Part shown: in pieces, positions 14,748-23,740 of the stretch
Layout: each line of letters begins with the position of its first letter
Numbering within the stretch: the stretch's first letter is position 1
Source of the DNA: Caulobacter sp. UNC279MFTsu5.1
GTDB taxonomy: Bacteria; Pseudomonadota; Alphaproteobacteria; Caulobacterales; Caulobacteraceae
Assembly: GCF_900114015.1 (NCBI RefSeq)
Contig: NZ_FORN01000020.1
Coordinates: 1-64,000, forward strand
Direction: 5' to 3'
DNA length: 64,000 bases
Translations under genes and position numbers: made by a program
The notes under the pieces: model-generated
Databases searched by the model: none
What the model was told of the DNA's origin: nothing
The model's input: only the letters and a program-made list of their open reading frames with translations

Positions 14748-17700
14748 TCAGGCGGGTGAGGCGTGCCCCTCTCCGCTCTTCTCGCGGGCTTCATAGTCCT
14801 CGATCTGCCGCGAAGTCCACTCCGGAGACTTCGTGAAACGGGCCAGCAGGTTGTAGAACACCGGCACCACGAACAGCGTCAGCAGGGTCGCGAAGATCGC
14901 GCCGGTGAAGATCACCGCCCCGATCGTCTTGCGGCTGCCCGCGCCGGCGCCGGCCCACAGCATCAGCGGCAGGGCGCCCATGGCGGCCGAGATCGAGGTC
15001 ATGATGATCGGGCGCAGGCGCAGGGCCGCCGCCTCGATCACCGCCTCGCGAACCTTCAGCCCCTCGTCGCGTAGCTGGTTGGCGAACTCGACGATCAGGA
15101 TCCCGTTCTTGGCGGCGATGCCGACCAGGATGATCAGGCCGATCTGGCTGTAGGTGTTGATCGTCGAGCCGGTCATCAGCAGGCCGAACAGGCCGCCCAG
15201 GGCCGCCAGCGGCACGGTCAGCATGATCACGGCCGGGTGGATCCAGCTCTCGAACTGCGCCGCCAGCACCAGGAACACCAGCAACAGCGCCAGGCCGAAC
15301 GCCAGGCCCACCGCGCCGGAGGCTTCCAGATAGTCCTTGGCCTGGCCGCCCCACTTGACGCTGACGCCGGGCGTGGGATGGGCGGCGGCCTGGTCCTGGA
15401 AGAACTTGACCGCGTCGGCGACCGTATAGCCGGGATTCAGCTGGGTCGTCAGGGTCACCGATCGCAGACGGTCGACGCGCGGGCGGTCGGGCGTGTCGCC
15501 GCGCAGCTCGGTGGTGACCACGGTCGACAGCGGCACCAGGGCGCCCGACAGGGTCCGCACCTGCAGGCGGTTGAGGTCCTCGATGCCTCGGCGCTGCTCC
15601 AGCGCCGTCTGCAGGATGACGTCGTATTCCTGGCCGCTCTTGATGTAGGTCGTCACCTGGCGCGAGCCGAACATGGTTTCCAGCGCCCGGCCGATCGACT
15701 GGGCCGAAACGCCCAGGGTCGCGGCCTTGTCGCGGTCGATCTGCACCGACAGGCGCGGCGCGGTCGGCTCGTAGTCGAGGCGCGGCCGCGACAGGCCCGG
15801 ATTGGCCTGGGAGGCGCTGAGGATGGGCTTGAGCCAGTTGGCCAGCTGGACGTAGTCGTTGCCGACCGCGATCAGGTCGACGTTGGTTCCGCCCCCCCCG
15901 CCGCCGCCCCCGCCGCGCTGGAAGGCGCCGCGCACCGAGGCCACGGCCCGGACGCTGGTGATCCTCGACAGGCTCTTGTTGAGTTCGGCGGCGACCTGGT
16001 CGGCCGACTTGTCGCGCTCGCCCCAGGGCTTGAGCGCGATGACCGCGTTGCCGGTGTTGAACTGGTTCTGGCCAAAGCGCGGCACGGTGATGATCGTGCG
16101 CTCGGCCACGCCGTCGCGGCGATACTGGTCGAGGATCTTCTCGATCCGGTCGGCGACCTTCACGGTCGCGTCGAAGCCGCTGCCCTCGGGGCCGTTGATC
16201 GACACGTCGACGCGGCCGCGGTCCTCGGCGGGCACCAGCTCCTGCGGCAGCACGGCGAACAGGCCGCCGGCGCACACCGCCAGGACCAGCACCGACAAGC
16301 CGGTGACCAGGGTGGCCGAGCCCTTTCCCAGCAAGCCTTCCAGCGAGTGGCGATAGCTGTCCTTCAGCGCATCCATGGCCCGGTCGACCTGGCGCGACAG
16401 CCAGTTGGTGCTGGCCGGCTTGAGCAGCTTGGACGCCATCATCGGCGACAGGCTCAAAGCCAGAAGCGCCGAGAAGCCCACGGCGGCGGCGATGGCCACG
16501 GCCAGCTCGACGAACAGCCGGCCGATATAGCCGGGCAGGAACATCAGCGGCGCGAACACCGAGATCAGCACGATGGTGGTGGCCACGACCGCGAAGAACA
16601 CCTGGCGGGTGCCGCGCAGGGCCGCCACGGTCGGCGGCTCGCCCTCGTCGACGCGGCGCTGGATGTTCTCGACCACGACGATGGCGTCGTCGACCACCAG
16701 GCCGACAGCCAGCACCAGGGCCAGGAGGGTCAGCAGGTTCAGCGAGAAGCCCAGCGGGGCCAGGACGATGAAGGTCGACAGGATGCAGATCGGCGCGACG
16801 ATCGACGGGATCAGGGCCGAGCGCCAGCTGCCCAGGAACAGCAGGTTGACCAGGGCCACCAGGGCGATCGAGATGCCCATGGTGATCCACACCTCGTGGA
16901 TCGCCTCGGCGGTGAACACCGAGTTGTCGATCGCCACGATCATCTTTGTCCCGGCCGGAAGCGTCTGGTTGATCGTCTCGACTTCCTTGCGGACCGCTTC
17001 CGAGATCGCCACGTCATTGGCCTGCGACTGACGGGTCAGGGCGATGCCGACCTGGTTGACGCCGTTGCCGCGGAACAGCTTGCGACGTTCGTCCGCGCCC
17101 TCCTCGACCCGCGCCACGTCGCCCAGCCGGACCACGAAGCCGCTGGCGTCGCCGCCGCGCAGGGGCAGCTTCAGGAAGTCCTCGGGCTTGGAATAGGCGC
17201 GGCTGACGCGGATGGTGAAGTCCTTGGTGGCGCCTTCCAGCGCGCCGGCGGGCAGTTCCACGTTCTGGGCGTTCAGCGCGTTCTCGACATCGTCGACCGT
17301 CACGCCGCGCGCGGCCATGGCGTCGGCGTCCAGCCAGATGCGCATGGCGTAGAGCGGCGCGCCATAGAGGTTGGCCTGGGCCACGCCGGGGATCGTCGAC
17401 ATCCGTTCGACCAGATAGCGGTCGGCGTAGTCGGCCAGCTCCAAGGTGCTGAGCGTGCTGGAGGTCAGGTTCAGGACGATGATCGGCGAGCTATCGGCGT
17501 TGGCCTTGGCGATCTGCGGCGGGTCGGCCTGGTCGGGCAGGTTCGCCGCCACCCGGCTGACCGCGTCGCGCACGTCGTTGGCGGCCGCATCGAGATCGCG
17601 GTCCAGGGTGAAGGTGATGGTGATCTGCGAACGACCGTCGCGCGAGGAGCTGTTGACGCGGTCGATGCCCTGGATCCCGGCGACCTGGCGCTCGATGATC

Positions 17701-17891
17701 TGGGTGATCCGCTCCTCGATGACCTCGGCCGAGGCGCCGCGATAGGCCGTCGAGATCGACACCACGGGCGGATCGACGCTCGGCAGTTCGCGGATTGGCA
17801 GGCTCTTGAAGGCGGCCAGGCCGATGACGCAGAGGATGATCGCGGCGACCGCGGCGAAAACCGGGCGGCGAACGGAAAGGTCGGAAAGCAT
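14748..17891 (-). CDS. RND efflux permease, HAE1 family (AcrB/MexB-like)
   Basis: This inner-membrane proton antiporter of 1047 aa forms the trimeric pump of a tripartite efflux system. It opens MLSDLSVRRPVFAAV, and the transmembrane-4 proton-relay aspartates lie near residue 405 in LVVDDAIVVVEN. The twelve-helix pattern with two large periplasmic loops is intact. An odd feature is a run of nine glycines in the second periplasmic loop (near residue 664), encoded across an 8-C homopolymer at 15892-15899. Its start overlaps the adaptor gene's stop by one base. No outer-membrane channel gene is nearby, so it probably uses one encoded elsewhere. Confidence 0.93.
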   Translation of the reverse strand: MLSDLSVRRPVFAAVAAIILCVIGLAAFKSLPIRELPSVDPPVVSISTAYRGASAEVIEERITQIIERQVAGIQGIDRVNSSSRDGRSQITITFTLDRDLDAAANDVRDAVSRVAANLPDQADPPQIAKANADSSPIIVLNLTSSTLSTLELADYADRYLVERMSTIPGVAQANLYGAPLYAMRIWLDADAMAARGVTVDDVENALNAQNVELPAGALEGATKDFTIRVSRAYSKPEDFLKLPLRGGDASGFVVRLGDVARVEEGADERRKLFRGNGVNQVGIALTRQSQANDVAISEAVRKEVETINQTLPAGTKMIVAIDNSVFTAEAIHEVWITMGISIALVALVNLLFLGSWRSALIPSIVAPICILSTFIVLAPLGFSLNLLTLLALVLAVGLVVDDAIVVVENIQRRVDEGEPPTVAALRGTRQVFFAVVATTIVLISVFAPLMFLPGYIGRLFVELAVAIAAAVGFSALLALSLSPMMASKLLKPASTNWLSRQVDRAMDALKDSYRHSLEGLLGKGSATLVTGLSVLVLAVCAGGLFAVLPQELVPAEDRGRVDVSINGPEGSGFDATVKVADRIEKILDQYRRDGVAERTIITVPRFGQNQFNTGNAVIALKPWGERDKSADQVAAELNKSLSRITSVRAVASVRGAFQRGGGGGGGGGTNVDLIAVGNDYVQLANWLKPILSASQANPGLSRPRLDYEPTAPRLSVQIDRDKAATLGVSAQSIGRALETMFGSRQVTTYIKSGQEYDVILQTALEQRRGIEDLNRLQVRTLSGALVPLSTVVTTELRGDTPDRPRVDRLRSVTLTTQLNPGYTVADAVKFFQDQAAAHPTPGVSVKWGGQAKDYLEASGAVGLAFGLALLLVFLVLAAQFESWIHPAVIMLTVPLAALGGLFGLLMTGSTINTYSQIGLIILVGIAAKNGILIVEFANQLRDEGLKVREAVIEAAALRLRPIIMTSISAAMGALPLMLWAGAGAGSRKTIGAVIFTGAIFATLLTLFVVPVFYNLLARFTKSPEWTSRQIEDYEAREKSGEGHASPA

Positions 17892-19030
17892 CAGCCGGCC
17901 TTCTGCTTGCGATCACCCTGACCGGCTTGGGTCCCGCCCTGAGCCCCCCCTTGGGGCTTTCCACCGCCGACATTGACCGGCGCGCCGTCCTGCACGCGGT
18001 TGAGACCGTCGCCGACGATCTTGTCGCCTGCTTTCAGGCCCGAGGTGATTTCGATGAAGCCGTCCGCGCTAATCCCGGTCTGCACCGAGGCGCGGCGGGC
18101 GACCAGGCCCTTGGGTCCCTTGGTGATCAAGAACACCGAGGCCTGGGAGCCTTCGAACTGAACGGCGGCCTCGGGCACGGCCACGCCCTGGTGGCGCCCC
18201 TGGTCGATGCCGACCTTGATCAGCATGCCGGGCTTGAGCCGACCGTCGGCGTTGGGAAATTCGGCCCGGGCTTTCAGGGCGCGGGTGGCCGGATCAATGC
18301 GCGTGTCGATCTGGGCGATGCGGCCGGTGAACATCTCGCCCGGCAAAGCATCGGGCTTGGCGGTGATGGTCAGGCCCTCGCGGAGGATCGGCAGGTAACG
18401 GTCGGGCACCGAGAAGTCGACGCGGATCAGCGAAACGTCGTCCAGGCTGACGATGGCCGTTCCGGGGCTGATCAGCGCGCCCGGGGCGATGTCCGAAATA
18501 CCCACCCGGCCGGAGAACGGGGCGCGGATCACCTTGTCCAGCTTCTGGGCGCTGGCCGACGCCAGGGCGGCGCGGGCGGTGTCGCGGGCGGCCATGTACT
18601 GCTCGGCCGAGGCGCGCGGAGCGACGCCACGATCGGCCAGGGTCTTCCAGCGCGTATATTCGCGTTCTGCCTGGGCCAGCTGAGCCTGGGCCTCGGCGAT
18701 GCCGGCGGCTTCCTGGTCAGCCTTCAGCTCGACCAGCACCTGCCCCTTGGAGACCGCCTGCCCGTCGCTGAAATGGACGGCGGTGATCAGTTCGGCCGTG
18801 TTCGAGGTCAAGGTGACCGACTGACGGCCCTTGGCGACGCCGAGCACTTCGATCCGGTCCGTGAAGGCGCGTGGCTGGGCGATGACCTGCGACACCGGTG
18901 TCGCGCGACCGCCGCCGGGGCCGCCCTGCCCCGACGCCTTGCCGCCAAAGGCCAGTTTTACGCCGCCGGCCACCAGCATCAGCAGCACAGCGACGACGGC
19001 CGCGACGAGGAAGAAGTGTCTGCGGATCAC
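17891..19030 (-). CDS. RND efflux periplasmic adaptor (HlyD/MFP family)
   Basis: The adaptor links the RND pump to an outer-membrane channel. Its 379 aa start with a short N-terminal membrane or signal segment (FFLVAAVVAVLLMLVAGG). Two lipoyl half-motifs flank a helical hairpin (about residues 90-160, QAQLAQAEREYTRWKTLADRG). The beta-barrel domain follows (about 195-290), and then a Gly/Gln-rich tail. No lipobox is present, so it is probably membrane-anchored by the helix. It is the first gene of the operon, overlapping the permease gene by one base. A palindrome lies about 100 bp upstream. Confidence 0.92.
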   Translation of the reverse strand: MIRRHFFLVAAVVAVLLMLVAGGVKLAFGGKASGQGGPGGGRATPVSQVIAQPRAFTDRIEVLGVAKGRQSVTLTSNTAELITAVHFSDGQAVSKGQVLVELKADQEAAGIAEAQAQLAQAEREYTRWKTLADRGVAPRASAEQYMAARDTARAALASASAQKLDKVIRAPFSGRVGISDIAPGALISPGTAIVSLDDVSLIRVDFSVPDRYLPILREGLTITAKPDALPGEMFTGRIAQIDTRIDPATRALKARAEFPNADGRLKPGMLIKVGIDQGRHQGVAVPEAAVQFEGSQASVFLITKGPKGLVARRASVQTGISADGFIEITSGLKAGDKIVGDGLNRVQDGAPVNVGGGKPQGGAQGGTQAGQGDRKQKAG

Positions 19031-19127
19031 GAAAAGCTCCGAGCGCCGGGAAAGAACGGCTCAGCTAGTACATCGCGGCTCATAACCGCCAGCCCTAGCC
19101 TGCGTCCAGTGACACACGGATGACCAA

Positions 19128-19147
19128 ATATTACAGTTCTGAAATAT
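19128..19147. promoter_or_regulatory. Operator-like palindrome upstream of the RND operon
   Basis: The site ATATTACAG-TT-CTGAAATAT has 9-bp arms that match at 8 of 9 positions. An overlapping perfect inverted repeat, TTCTGA-AATA-TCAGAA (19137-19152), shares its right half. It is AT-rich in a GC-rich genome and sits 98 bp upstream of the adaptor start, as expected of a TetR-type operator for an efflux operon. No regulator gene is adjacent. Confidence 0.45.
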
Positions 19148-19947
19148 CAGAATCGCCGCCACACGGCCAGGACGGGCCCGCGGTCGGCGGGCGTCTCGCG
19201 TCCTAGCACCGCCTGACGCCATCCGGCCTGCACGCTCCAGGCGCCAAGATCGCGCGTCAGGGATATCTCGCTCTTGCACCAGCGTGATCTGACGGGGTGA
19301 GAATCCGCCTGGCCGGCATAGGTCTGGACCATCAACAGCCAGCGGGGCGAGGGTCTTAGGCCCGCCGTGGCGTCGACCCGCGTCTCGTCGGCCAGGCCGC
19401 TGCGCTTGAGGCGGGCCACCTGCAGTTCGGCGAAGCCCTGCATGGCGCGCCACCGGCCCGAGGTCCCCGCCAGCAGGCGCGCCTCCAGGTCCGCGTCGCC
19501 CTGCCCCGGCGCCGCATAGCCCGCATTGCGTCCCACCCCGTCCCGAGCGGCGCCCAGATAAAGGCTGACCGCTGATCGATCCGTGTGCAGCAACGCGTAC
19601 CTCAGACCCAGCTCGACGGCGCCCAGGCCCTCGTAATCGACGAAATCGTCATGGCCGCGAGTCGCCGCCACCTTGGACTGCAAGGTCAAACGGCCGGTCA
19701 GGCCGTATTCGGCATAGAGCGACAAGGTCTGGTCGCGATGCGGCGCGATCGCCACCTCCACGCCGTCCGGATCGAACCCGGTCTCGGCCTTCTGGCTCTC
19801 ATACTTGAGGATGGCCAGCCCCTCGCCGTCCTTCATCGGCCAAGCGCCGGCCCAGGCGAGATCGGAGACGCCGCATAGCGCGCAAAAGAAAGCCGCCGCG
19901 ACCCCGAAGATCGCGGCGGCGCTGCATTTTCGCCGTTTCGGCGTCAA
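19147..19947 (-). CDS. Exported hypothetical protein, probable beta-rich outer-membrane protein
   Basis: The 266-aa product starts at a TTG that overlaps the aldolase stop (TTGA). No in-frame ATG gives a sensible signal: this start gives a basic end (TPKRRK), then a hydrophobic core, and likely cleavage after DLAWA. The mature part has repeated alternating strands (LSLYAEYGLTGRLTLQSK, AVELGLRYALL, AVSLYLGAA) and ends in a C-terminal phenylalanine (VWRRF), features of outer-membrane beta barrels. The function is unknown; relatives are annotated only as hypothetical. It is probably co-translated with the class II aldolase. Confidence 0.65.
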   Translation of the reverse strand: MTPKRRKCSAAAIFGVAAAFFCALCGVSDLAWAGAWPMKDGEGLAILKYESQKAETGFDPDGVEVAIAPHRDQTLSLYAEYGLTGRLTLQSKVAATRGHDDFVDYEGLGAVELGLRYALLHTDRSAVSLYLGAARDGVGRNAGYAAPGQGDADLEARLLAGTSGRWRAMQGFAELQVARLKRSGLADETRVDATAGLRPSPRWLLMVQTYAGQADSHPVRSRWCKSEISLTRDLGAWSVQAGWRQAVLGRETPADRGPVLAVWRRF

Positions 19948-20720
19948 TCGGCGTAGCCGGGGGACTCCCGGTCGAGTTTGCGCAGGCAGCCGGGCCAAGC
20001 CAGGCCGGCGATCATGCCCATGCCCATGCCGGTCTGGCTGCGGACCTCGGCCTGGGCGGTTTCCGGCGCATCGAGCACGTTCTCGCGACCCGCGCTCAGG
20101 GCCATTACCTGCTGGGCGCAGGCCCGCTCCAGGAAGAACATGCCCAGCCAGCATTCGGCCGCCGTCGTTCCCACGGACAAGGTCCCGTGGTTGCGCAGCA
20201 TCATCAGCTTTTTCTCGCCGAGGTCGGCCACCAGGCGTTCCCGTTCGTCAAGGTTGAGCGCAATGCCTTCATAGTCGTGATAGGCGAGTTGAGGCAAGAC
20301 AATTAACGACTGCTGCGAAAGCGGCAGCAGACCTTCCTTGTTGGCCGACACTCCGACGCCCTGGTCGGTGTGGAGGTGCATGACGAAATGGGCGTCCTCG
20401 CGGGCGGCGTGGATCGCCGAATGGATCGTGAAGCCGGCCGGATTGATGAAGTACGGCGTCTTGTCGATGAGGTTGCCGTCCAGGTCGACCTTGACCAGGC
20501 ACGAAGCGGTCATCTCGCCGAAGAACATTCCGTAGGGGTTGATCAGGAAGTGGTGCTCCGGCCCCGGAATGCGGGCCGAGATATGGGTGAAGATCATGTC
20601 GTCCCAGCCGTGGACGGCGACCAGGCGATAGAGCGCGGCCAGATCGACGCGGGCCTTCCATTCGGCCTCGCTGACCTTGTCCCTGAGCGACGCGGCGATG
20701 GGCGATGCACCGTCGGCCAT
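19944..20720 (-). CDS. Class II aldolase/adducin family protein
   Basis: This 258-aa metal-dependent aldolase-fold protein is related to fuculose-phosphate and ribulose-5-phosphate enzymes. The zinc-ligand pattern is visible as H-x-H in FVMHLHTD (near residue 118) and as MLRNHG near residue 178. The phosphate-site-like block FLINPYGMFFGEM is at residues 58-70. The absence of a clear catalytic tyrosine or phosphate loop makes the substrate uncertain. The ATG is at 20720. Its stop overlaps the TTG of the exported beta-rich protein. Confidence 0.85.
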   Translation of the reverse strand: MADGASPIAASLRDKVSEAEWKARVDLAALYRLVAVHGWDDMIFTHISARIPGPEHHFLINPYGMFFGEMTASCLVKVDLDGNLIDKTPYFINPAGFTIHSAIHAAREDAHFVMHLHTDQGVGVSANKEGLLPLSQQSLIVLPQLAYHDYEGIALNLDERERLVADLGEKKLMMLRNHGTLSVGTTAAECWLGMFFLERACAQQVMALSAGRENVLDAPETAQAEVRSQTGMGMGMIAGLAWPGCLRKLDRESPGYAD

Positions 20721-20844
20721 GAGCGGATCCTCCGTAGGTTATCGTTGTTAGGTTTGAGGGTCGCGCCGCTCGGTCCTTGCGTCAAGCGGCCGTTCGGGAG
20801 AGGGACACGCGCTTATCCTCCGATCAGTCTCAAGCGAGTTCCGC

Positions 20845-21516
20845 ATGATCCCGTGGCAGCATCTCGACACCGCCCAGGTGCCCGGCGACGGTGAAGACCT
20901 GCGGCTGATGCGGCGCGGGGCCGAATATTCGATCATGACCGGCGGCATCGAGCTGATGAACAGCCGGCTCAGCGGCTCGGAAGAGGCCATGGCCGCCCTG
21001 GCCTTCGAGCGGGTCGGCGCGCGTCCCAAGGCGCGGGTGCTGATCGGCGGCCTGGGCATGGGCTTCACCCTGCGCGCCGCCCTCGCCGCTTTCGGCGCTG
21101 ATGCGAGGATCGTCGTCGCCGAGCTCGTGCCTGGCGTCGTCGCCTGGGCGCGCGGACCGCTGGGCGAACTTCATGGCGCCAGCCTCGACGATCCCCGCGT
21201 CAGCATCCACCTGGGCGATGTCGGCGAGCCGATCCGCGCCGGCGACGCAGCCTTCGACGCCATCCTGCTGGACGTCGACAACGGTCCCGGCGGCCTCAGC
21301 CGCAAGGAAAACGACGGCCTCTACAGCCCGGCCGGCCTGGCCGCCGCCAAGCGCGCCTTGCGTTCGGGCGGCGTGCTGGAGGTCTGGTCCTCGACCCGCG
21401 ACACCGCCTTCACCCAGCGCCTGAAACGCGCGGGATTCGCGGTGGAAGAGATCGGCGTCCGCGCCCACAAGGGACGCGGCGCGCGGCATGTGATCTGGAT
21501 GGCGGTCAGGGGATAG
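20845..21516 (+). CDS. Spermidine-synthase-like methyltransferase-fold protein
   Basis: The 223-aa Rossmann-fold protein resembles the aminopropyltransferase family. It carries MTGGIELMNSRLSGSEE near the start, where the family has its substrate block, and the glycine-rich nucleotide loop LIGGLGMGFTLRAAL (about residues 66-80). ILLDVDNGPGGL (about residues 138-149) occupies the place of the catalytic aspartate region. It lacks the N-terminal beta domain of true SpeE, so polyamine synthesis is doubtful. It stands alone, divergent from the aldolase with a 124-bp intergenic region. Confidence 0.8.
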   Translation: MIPWQHLDTAQVPGDGEDLRLMRRGAEYSIMTGGIELMNSRLSGSEEAMAALAFERVGARPKARVLIGGLGMGFTLRAALAAFGADARIVVAELVPGVVAWARGPLGELHGASLDDPRVSIHLGDVGEPIRAGDAAFDAILLDVDNGPGGLSRKENDGLYSPAGLAAAKRALRSGGVLEVWSSTRDTAFTQRLKRAGFAVEEIGVRAHKGRGARHVIWMAVRG

Positions 21517-21575
21517 AGCGGCTTGGAATGAGACGAGGAAAAGATTGCGCGCGCCTCTGTCCGCGGGCGAAGCTA

Positions 21576-21719
21576 CTAGTTCCCGTAGTCGACCCACTCT
21601 TCTGGCTCAAAGCCGAGCGGGCCGCCACTGTCTTCTCGCCAAGCCCCTCCCTTGCGGGGCTCTGAGGTGTAGACTGTCTGATCCCAGTATCCGACAGCCA
21701 CCTGCCCGCAGCCGTACAA
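21576..21719 (-). other. Possible short coding remnant, 47 codons
   Basis: The minus strand can be read from TTG at 21719 as a 47-residue peptide with VGYWDQTVYTSEP and ending FEPEEWVDYGN. Its mix of Trp, Tyr, Asp and Glu looks more protein-like than ordinary shadow frames, but it has no strong start or RBS and matches no family I know. It may be the 3' end of a decayed gene. Confidence 0.25.
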
Positions 21720-21940
21720 GGTGATGCGGCGGGGCGCTTCCGACTTCGCTCGGCGTCCGGGGTGAGTGCGGGTCTTCGTCGTGAGCGCGCGTGCCCGGCG
21801 CGGGGATCGAGCGTCGTCCATCCCCGCGAACGCTGGAACGAACCTCAACCTTTCCAGCGCCCTGCAAGAAAAGCAGCGTCACAATCCCCGCCGCGTTCGG
21901 ACCGCGCGCATAATCATAGCCGTCACCATCGCGGGGAGGG

Positions 21941-22250
21941 CTCTTGGTACCGGCCCAGGCAGGCGATGGGGATGGAACCGAGCGGGGCCGCCTGGGCCTG
22001 GCGATCGGACCGCGGCGGGCGGCGGGGCTCAGAAGGCTCCAAGGTCAGCCGGGAACGATGGCGGGACAGGCGGGTCGACGGGGCCGGGAGGTTCAAACCG
22101 GCCTGTTCCAGGATCAGTCGGAGTCGTCGACGGCCCCTTCCGGGCGACTTTGATCCTGCCCGCCAGAGGGGAAACGTCGACCGGGATGAAACAGGCCCTC
22201 AGTCGCCGTCCCTCCAGAAGAACGGTTTCGCGGAGCGGTCAGGTCTAGCC
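21941..22250. other. Non-coding block with many long complementary segments
   Basis: No credible protein is encoded, yet perfect complements recur. GGCCGG/CCGGCC form a hairpin at 22082-22103. CAGGATCA (22109-22116) pairs with TGATCCTG (22151-22158). GGGGCC (22080-22085) pairs with GGCCCC (22132-22137). GGCCTGTT (22100-22107) pairs with AACAGGCC (22190-22197). GGCGGG-A-CAGG (22060-22070) pairs with CCTGCCCGCC (22155-22164). Some pairings exclude others. It could be a structured RNA or a decayed cluster of palindromic repeats; hallmarks of tmRNA, RNase P RNA and SRP RNA were looked for and not seen. Confidence 0.35.
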
Positions 22251-22317
22251 GAAACGCACACACAACACCCACGGTCATCCGGGCTCGGCCCGGACCGCTC
22301 CGCGCCTCCCCACTCCC

Positions 22318-22360
22318 CTCAGCGGCTTTCCGCGTGAGAACGAGAGACCATGTCCGTGAA
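22318..22360 (+). repeat. Dispersed ~43-bp repeat, copy B
   Basis: This is the partner of 144-186, sharing CTCAGCGG, TCCGCGTGAG and ACGAGAGAC in the same order and spacing. A short palindromic segment (TCCGGGC..GCCCGGA, 22278-22294) precedes it. It lies 37 bp beyond the smpB stop. Confidence 0.5.
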
Positions 22361-22397
22361 AGCCCCCGGTCGCCTGCTCGCTTCGGCGTCCCCCGCC

Positions 22398-22856
22398 TCA
22401 GTCCCCCCGGTCGCCCTTCATCAGCCGCGCCTTGTCGCGCTGCCAGTCGCGGGCGGCTTCGGTTTCGCGCTTGTCGTGGTTCTTCTTGCCCTTGGCCAGG
22501 CCGATCTCCAGCTTGGCCAGGCCCTTTTCATTCCAGTAGAGCTTGAGCGGGATCAGGGTGCGGCCGTCGCGCTGGACCGCGCCGATCAGCTTGTCGATCT
22601 GCTTGCGGTGCAGCAGCAGCTTCCGGTGCCGACGGGGCTCGTGGTTGAAGCGATTGGCGTGGCCGTAGGGCGGGATGTCGGCGTTGATCAGCTTGATCTC
22701 GCGCCCTTCCACCGAGGCGTAGGACTCGGCGATGTTCGCCCGGCCCACGCGCAACGACTTCACCTCGGTGCCGGTCAGCATCAGCCCGGCCTCGACGGTC
22801 TCCTCGATGAAGTAGTCGTACCGCGCGCGGCGGTTCTCGGCGATCGGCTTGGTCAT
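22398..22856 (-). CDS. smpB: SsrA-binding protein SmpB
   Basis: SmpB brings tmRNA to stalled ribosomes in trans-translation. The 152-aa protein shows the conserved [13 protein letters not shown] opening, the block [13 protein letters not shown], the RNA-binding segment [14 protein letters not shown], and the basic tail [19 protein letters not shown] (from about residue 121) that enters the mRNA channel. Its ATG overlaps the dapA stop (ATGA), so it is co-translated with dapA. In Caulobacter, trans-translation affects cell-cycle timing. The frame is open well upstream, but a start inside dapA would add non-homologous sequence. Confidence 0.96.
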   Translation of the reverse strand: MTKPIAENRRARYDYFIEETVEAGLMLTGTEVKSLRVGRANIAESYASVEGREIKLINADIPPYGHANRFNHEPRRHRKLLLHRKQIDKLIGAVQRDGRTLIPLKLYWNEKGLAKLEIGLAKGKKNHDKRETEAARDWQRDKARLMKGDRGD

Positions 22857-23740
22857 CAGACCAGACCCGCCTCGTGCATGGCCTCCAGGATCGCCGGCTT
22901 CACCGCCTCGCTGCACGGCGCGATCGGCAGGCGCACGTCGGCCTCGCACAGGCCAAGGTGGGCCATGGCGAACTTGGTCGGCGACGGCGAGGCGTCGAGG
23001 AACAACGCCTTGTGCAGCCGCACCAGGCGGTCCTGCCAGTAGCGCGCGGTCTCCCATTCGCCGTTCAGGCAGGCGTTGATGAAGGTGGCGCAGGCGTCGG
23101 GGGCGACGTTCGAGGTCACCGAGATCACGCCATGGCCGCCATGGGCCACGTAGCCGAGCGCGGTCGGGTCGTCGCCCGACAGCATCACCCAGTCGGGACC
23201 GCACGTCACCCGTTGCATGCTGGCCCGCACGAGGTCGCCGGTGGCGTCCTTGATGCCGATGATGTTGGGCAGCTTGGACAATCGCTCCAGCGTCTCGTTG
23301 GCGATGTCCGACCCCGTGCGCCCCGGCACGTTGTAGACCAGCACCGGCAGCTGCACGGCGTCATTGATCGCCTTGTAGTGCTGGTAGATCCCTTCCTGGC
23401 TGGGACGCACGTAGTAGGGCGAGACCACCAGGGCCGCGTCGGCGCCGACGGCCTTGGCGTGGGCGACCAGTTCGATCGCCTCGGCGGTCGAGTTGGAGCC
23501 GGCCCCGGCGATCACCGGCACGCGGCCGCGGGCGGTGTGCACGCACAGCTCGACGACGCGCTTGTGCTCGTCGTGGCTCAGAGTAGCGGTCTCGCCGGTG
23601 GTGCCGACCGGCACCAGGCCGTGCACGCCGCCGGCGATCTGGCGCTCGACCAGGGCCACAAAGGCTTTCTCGTCCACCGCGCCGTCGCGGAATGGCGTGA
23701 CCAGCGCCGGAATGACGCCCTTGAACGGAGAATGAGCCAT
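22856..23740 (-). CDS. dapA: 4-hydroxy-tetrahydrodipicolinate synthase
   Basis: DapA condenses pyruvate with aspartate semialdehyde, the first committed step to lysine and meso-diaminopimelate for peptidoglycan. In this 294-aa protein the Schiff-base lysine is K164 (IGIKDATGD) and the tyrosine is Y136 (VYNVPGR). The pyruvate-binding GTTGE is at residues 46-50. The ATG at 23740 ([17 protein letters not shown]) matches the family start; the frame continues to 23872 but with atypical sequence. It is the first gene of a dapA-smpB unit, divergent from the transglycosylase gene across 262 bp that show no other gene. Confidence 0.96.
   Translation of the reverse strand: MAHSPFKGVIPALVTPFRDGAVDEKAFVALVERQIAGGVHGLVPVGTTGETATLSHDEHKRVVELCVHTARGRVPVIAGAGSNSTAEAIELVAHAKAVGADAALVVSPYYVRPSQEGIYQHYKAINDAVQLPVLVYNVPGRTGSDIANETLERLSKLPNIIGIKDATGDLVRASMQRVTCGPDWVMLSGDDPTALGYVAHGGHGVISVTSNVAPDACATFINACLNGEWETARYWQDRLVRLHKALFLDASPSPTKFAMAHLGLCEADVRLPIAPCSEAVKPAILEAMHEAGLV

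Noticed and set aside
15237-17921. An 894-codon plus-strand open frame opposite the RND genes
   Set aside because: It is antisense to a complete RND permease with intact motifs. Its Arg/Ala/Gln/Asp-rich composition is typical of shadow frames in GC-rich DNA. The same holds for long frames opposite gspD, ligA, secD and recN.
20845-21516. Calling this gene speE (spermidine synthase)
   Set aside because: The N-terminal beta domain of SpeE is missing and the catalytic region is altered, so only the fold is claimed.
21762-22337. Plus-strand frames of 160-190 codons in the gene-free stretch
   Set aside because: The products are Arg/Gly/Pro-rich, have no domain or good RBS, and two different frames are open at once, as expected of chance in GC-rich DNA.
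21517-22397. A tmRNA or RNase P RNA gene next to smpB
   Set aside because: No codons for a tag ending in AVAA-like residues, no T-arm with CCA, and no GAGGAAAGTCC-type RNase P core were found on either strand.
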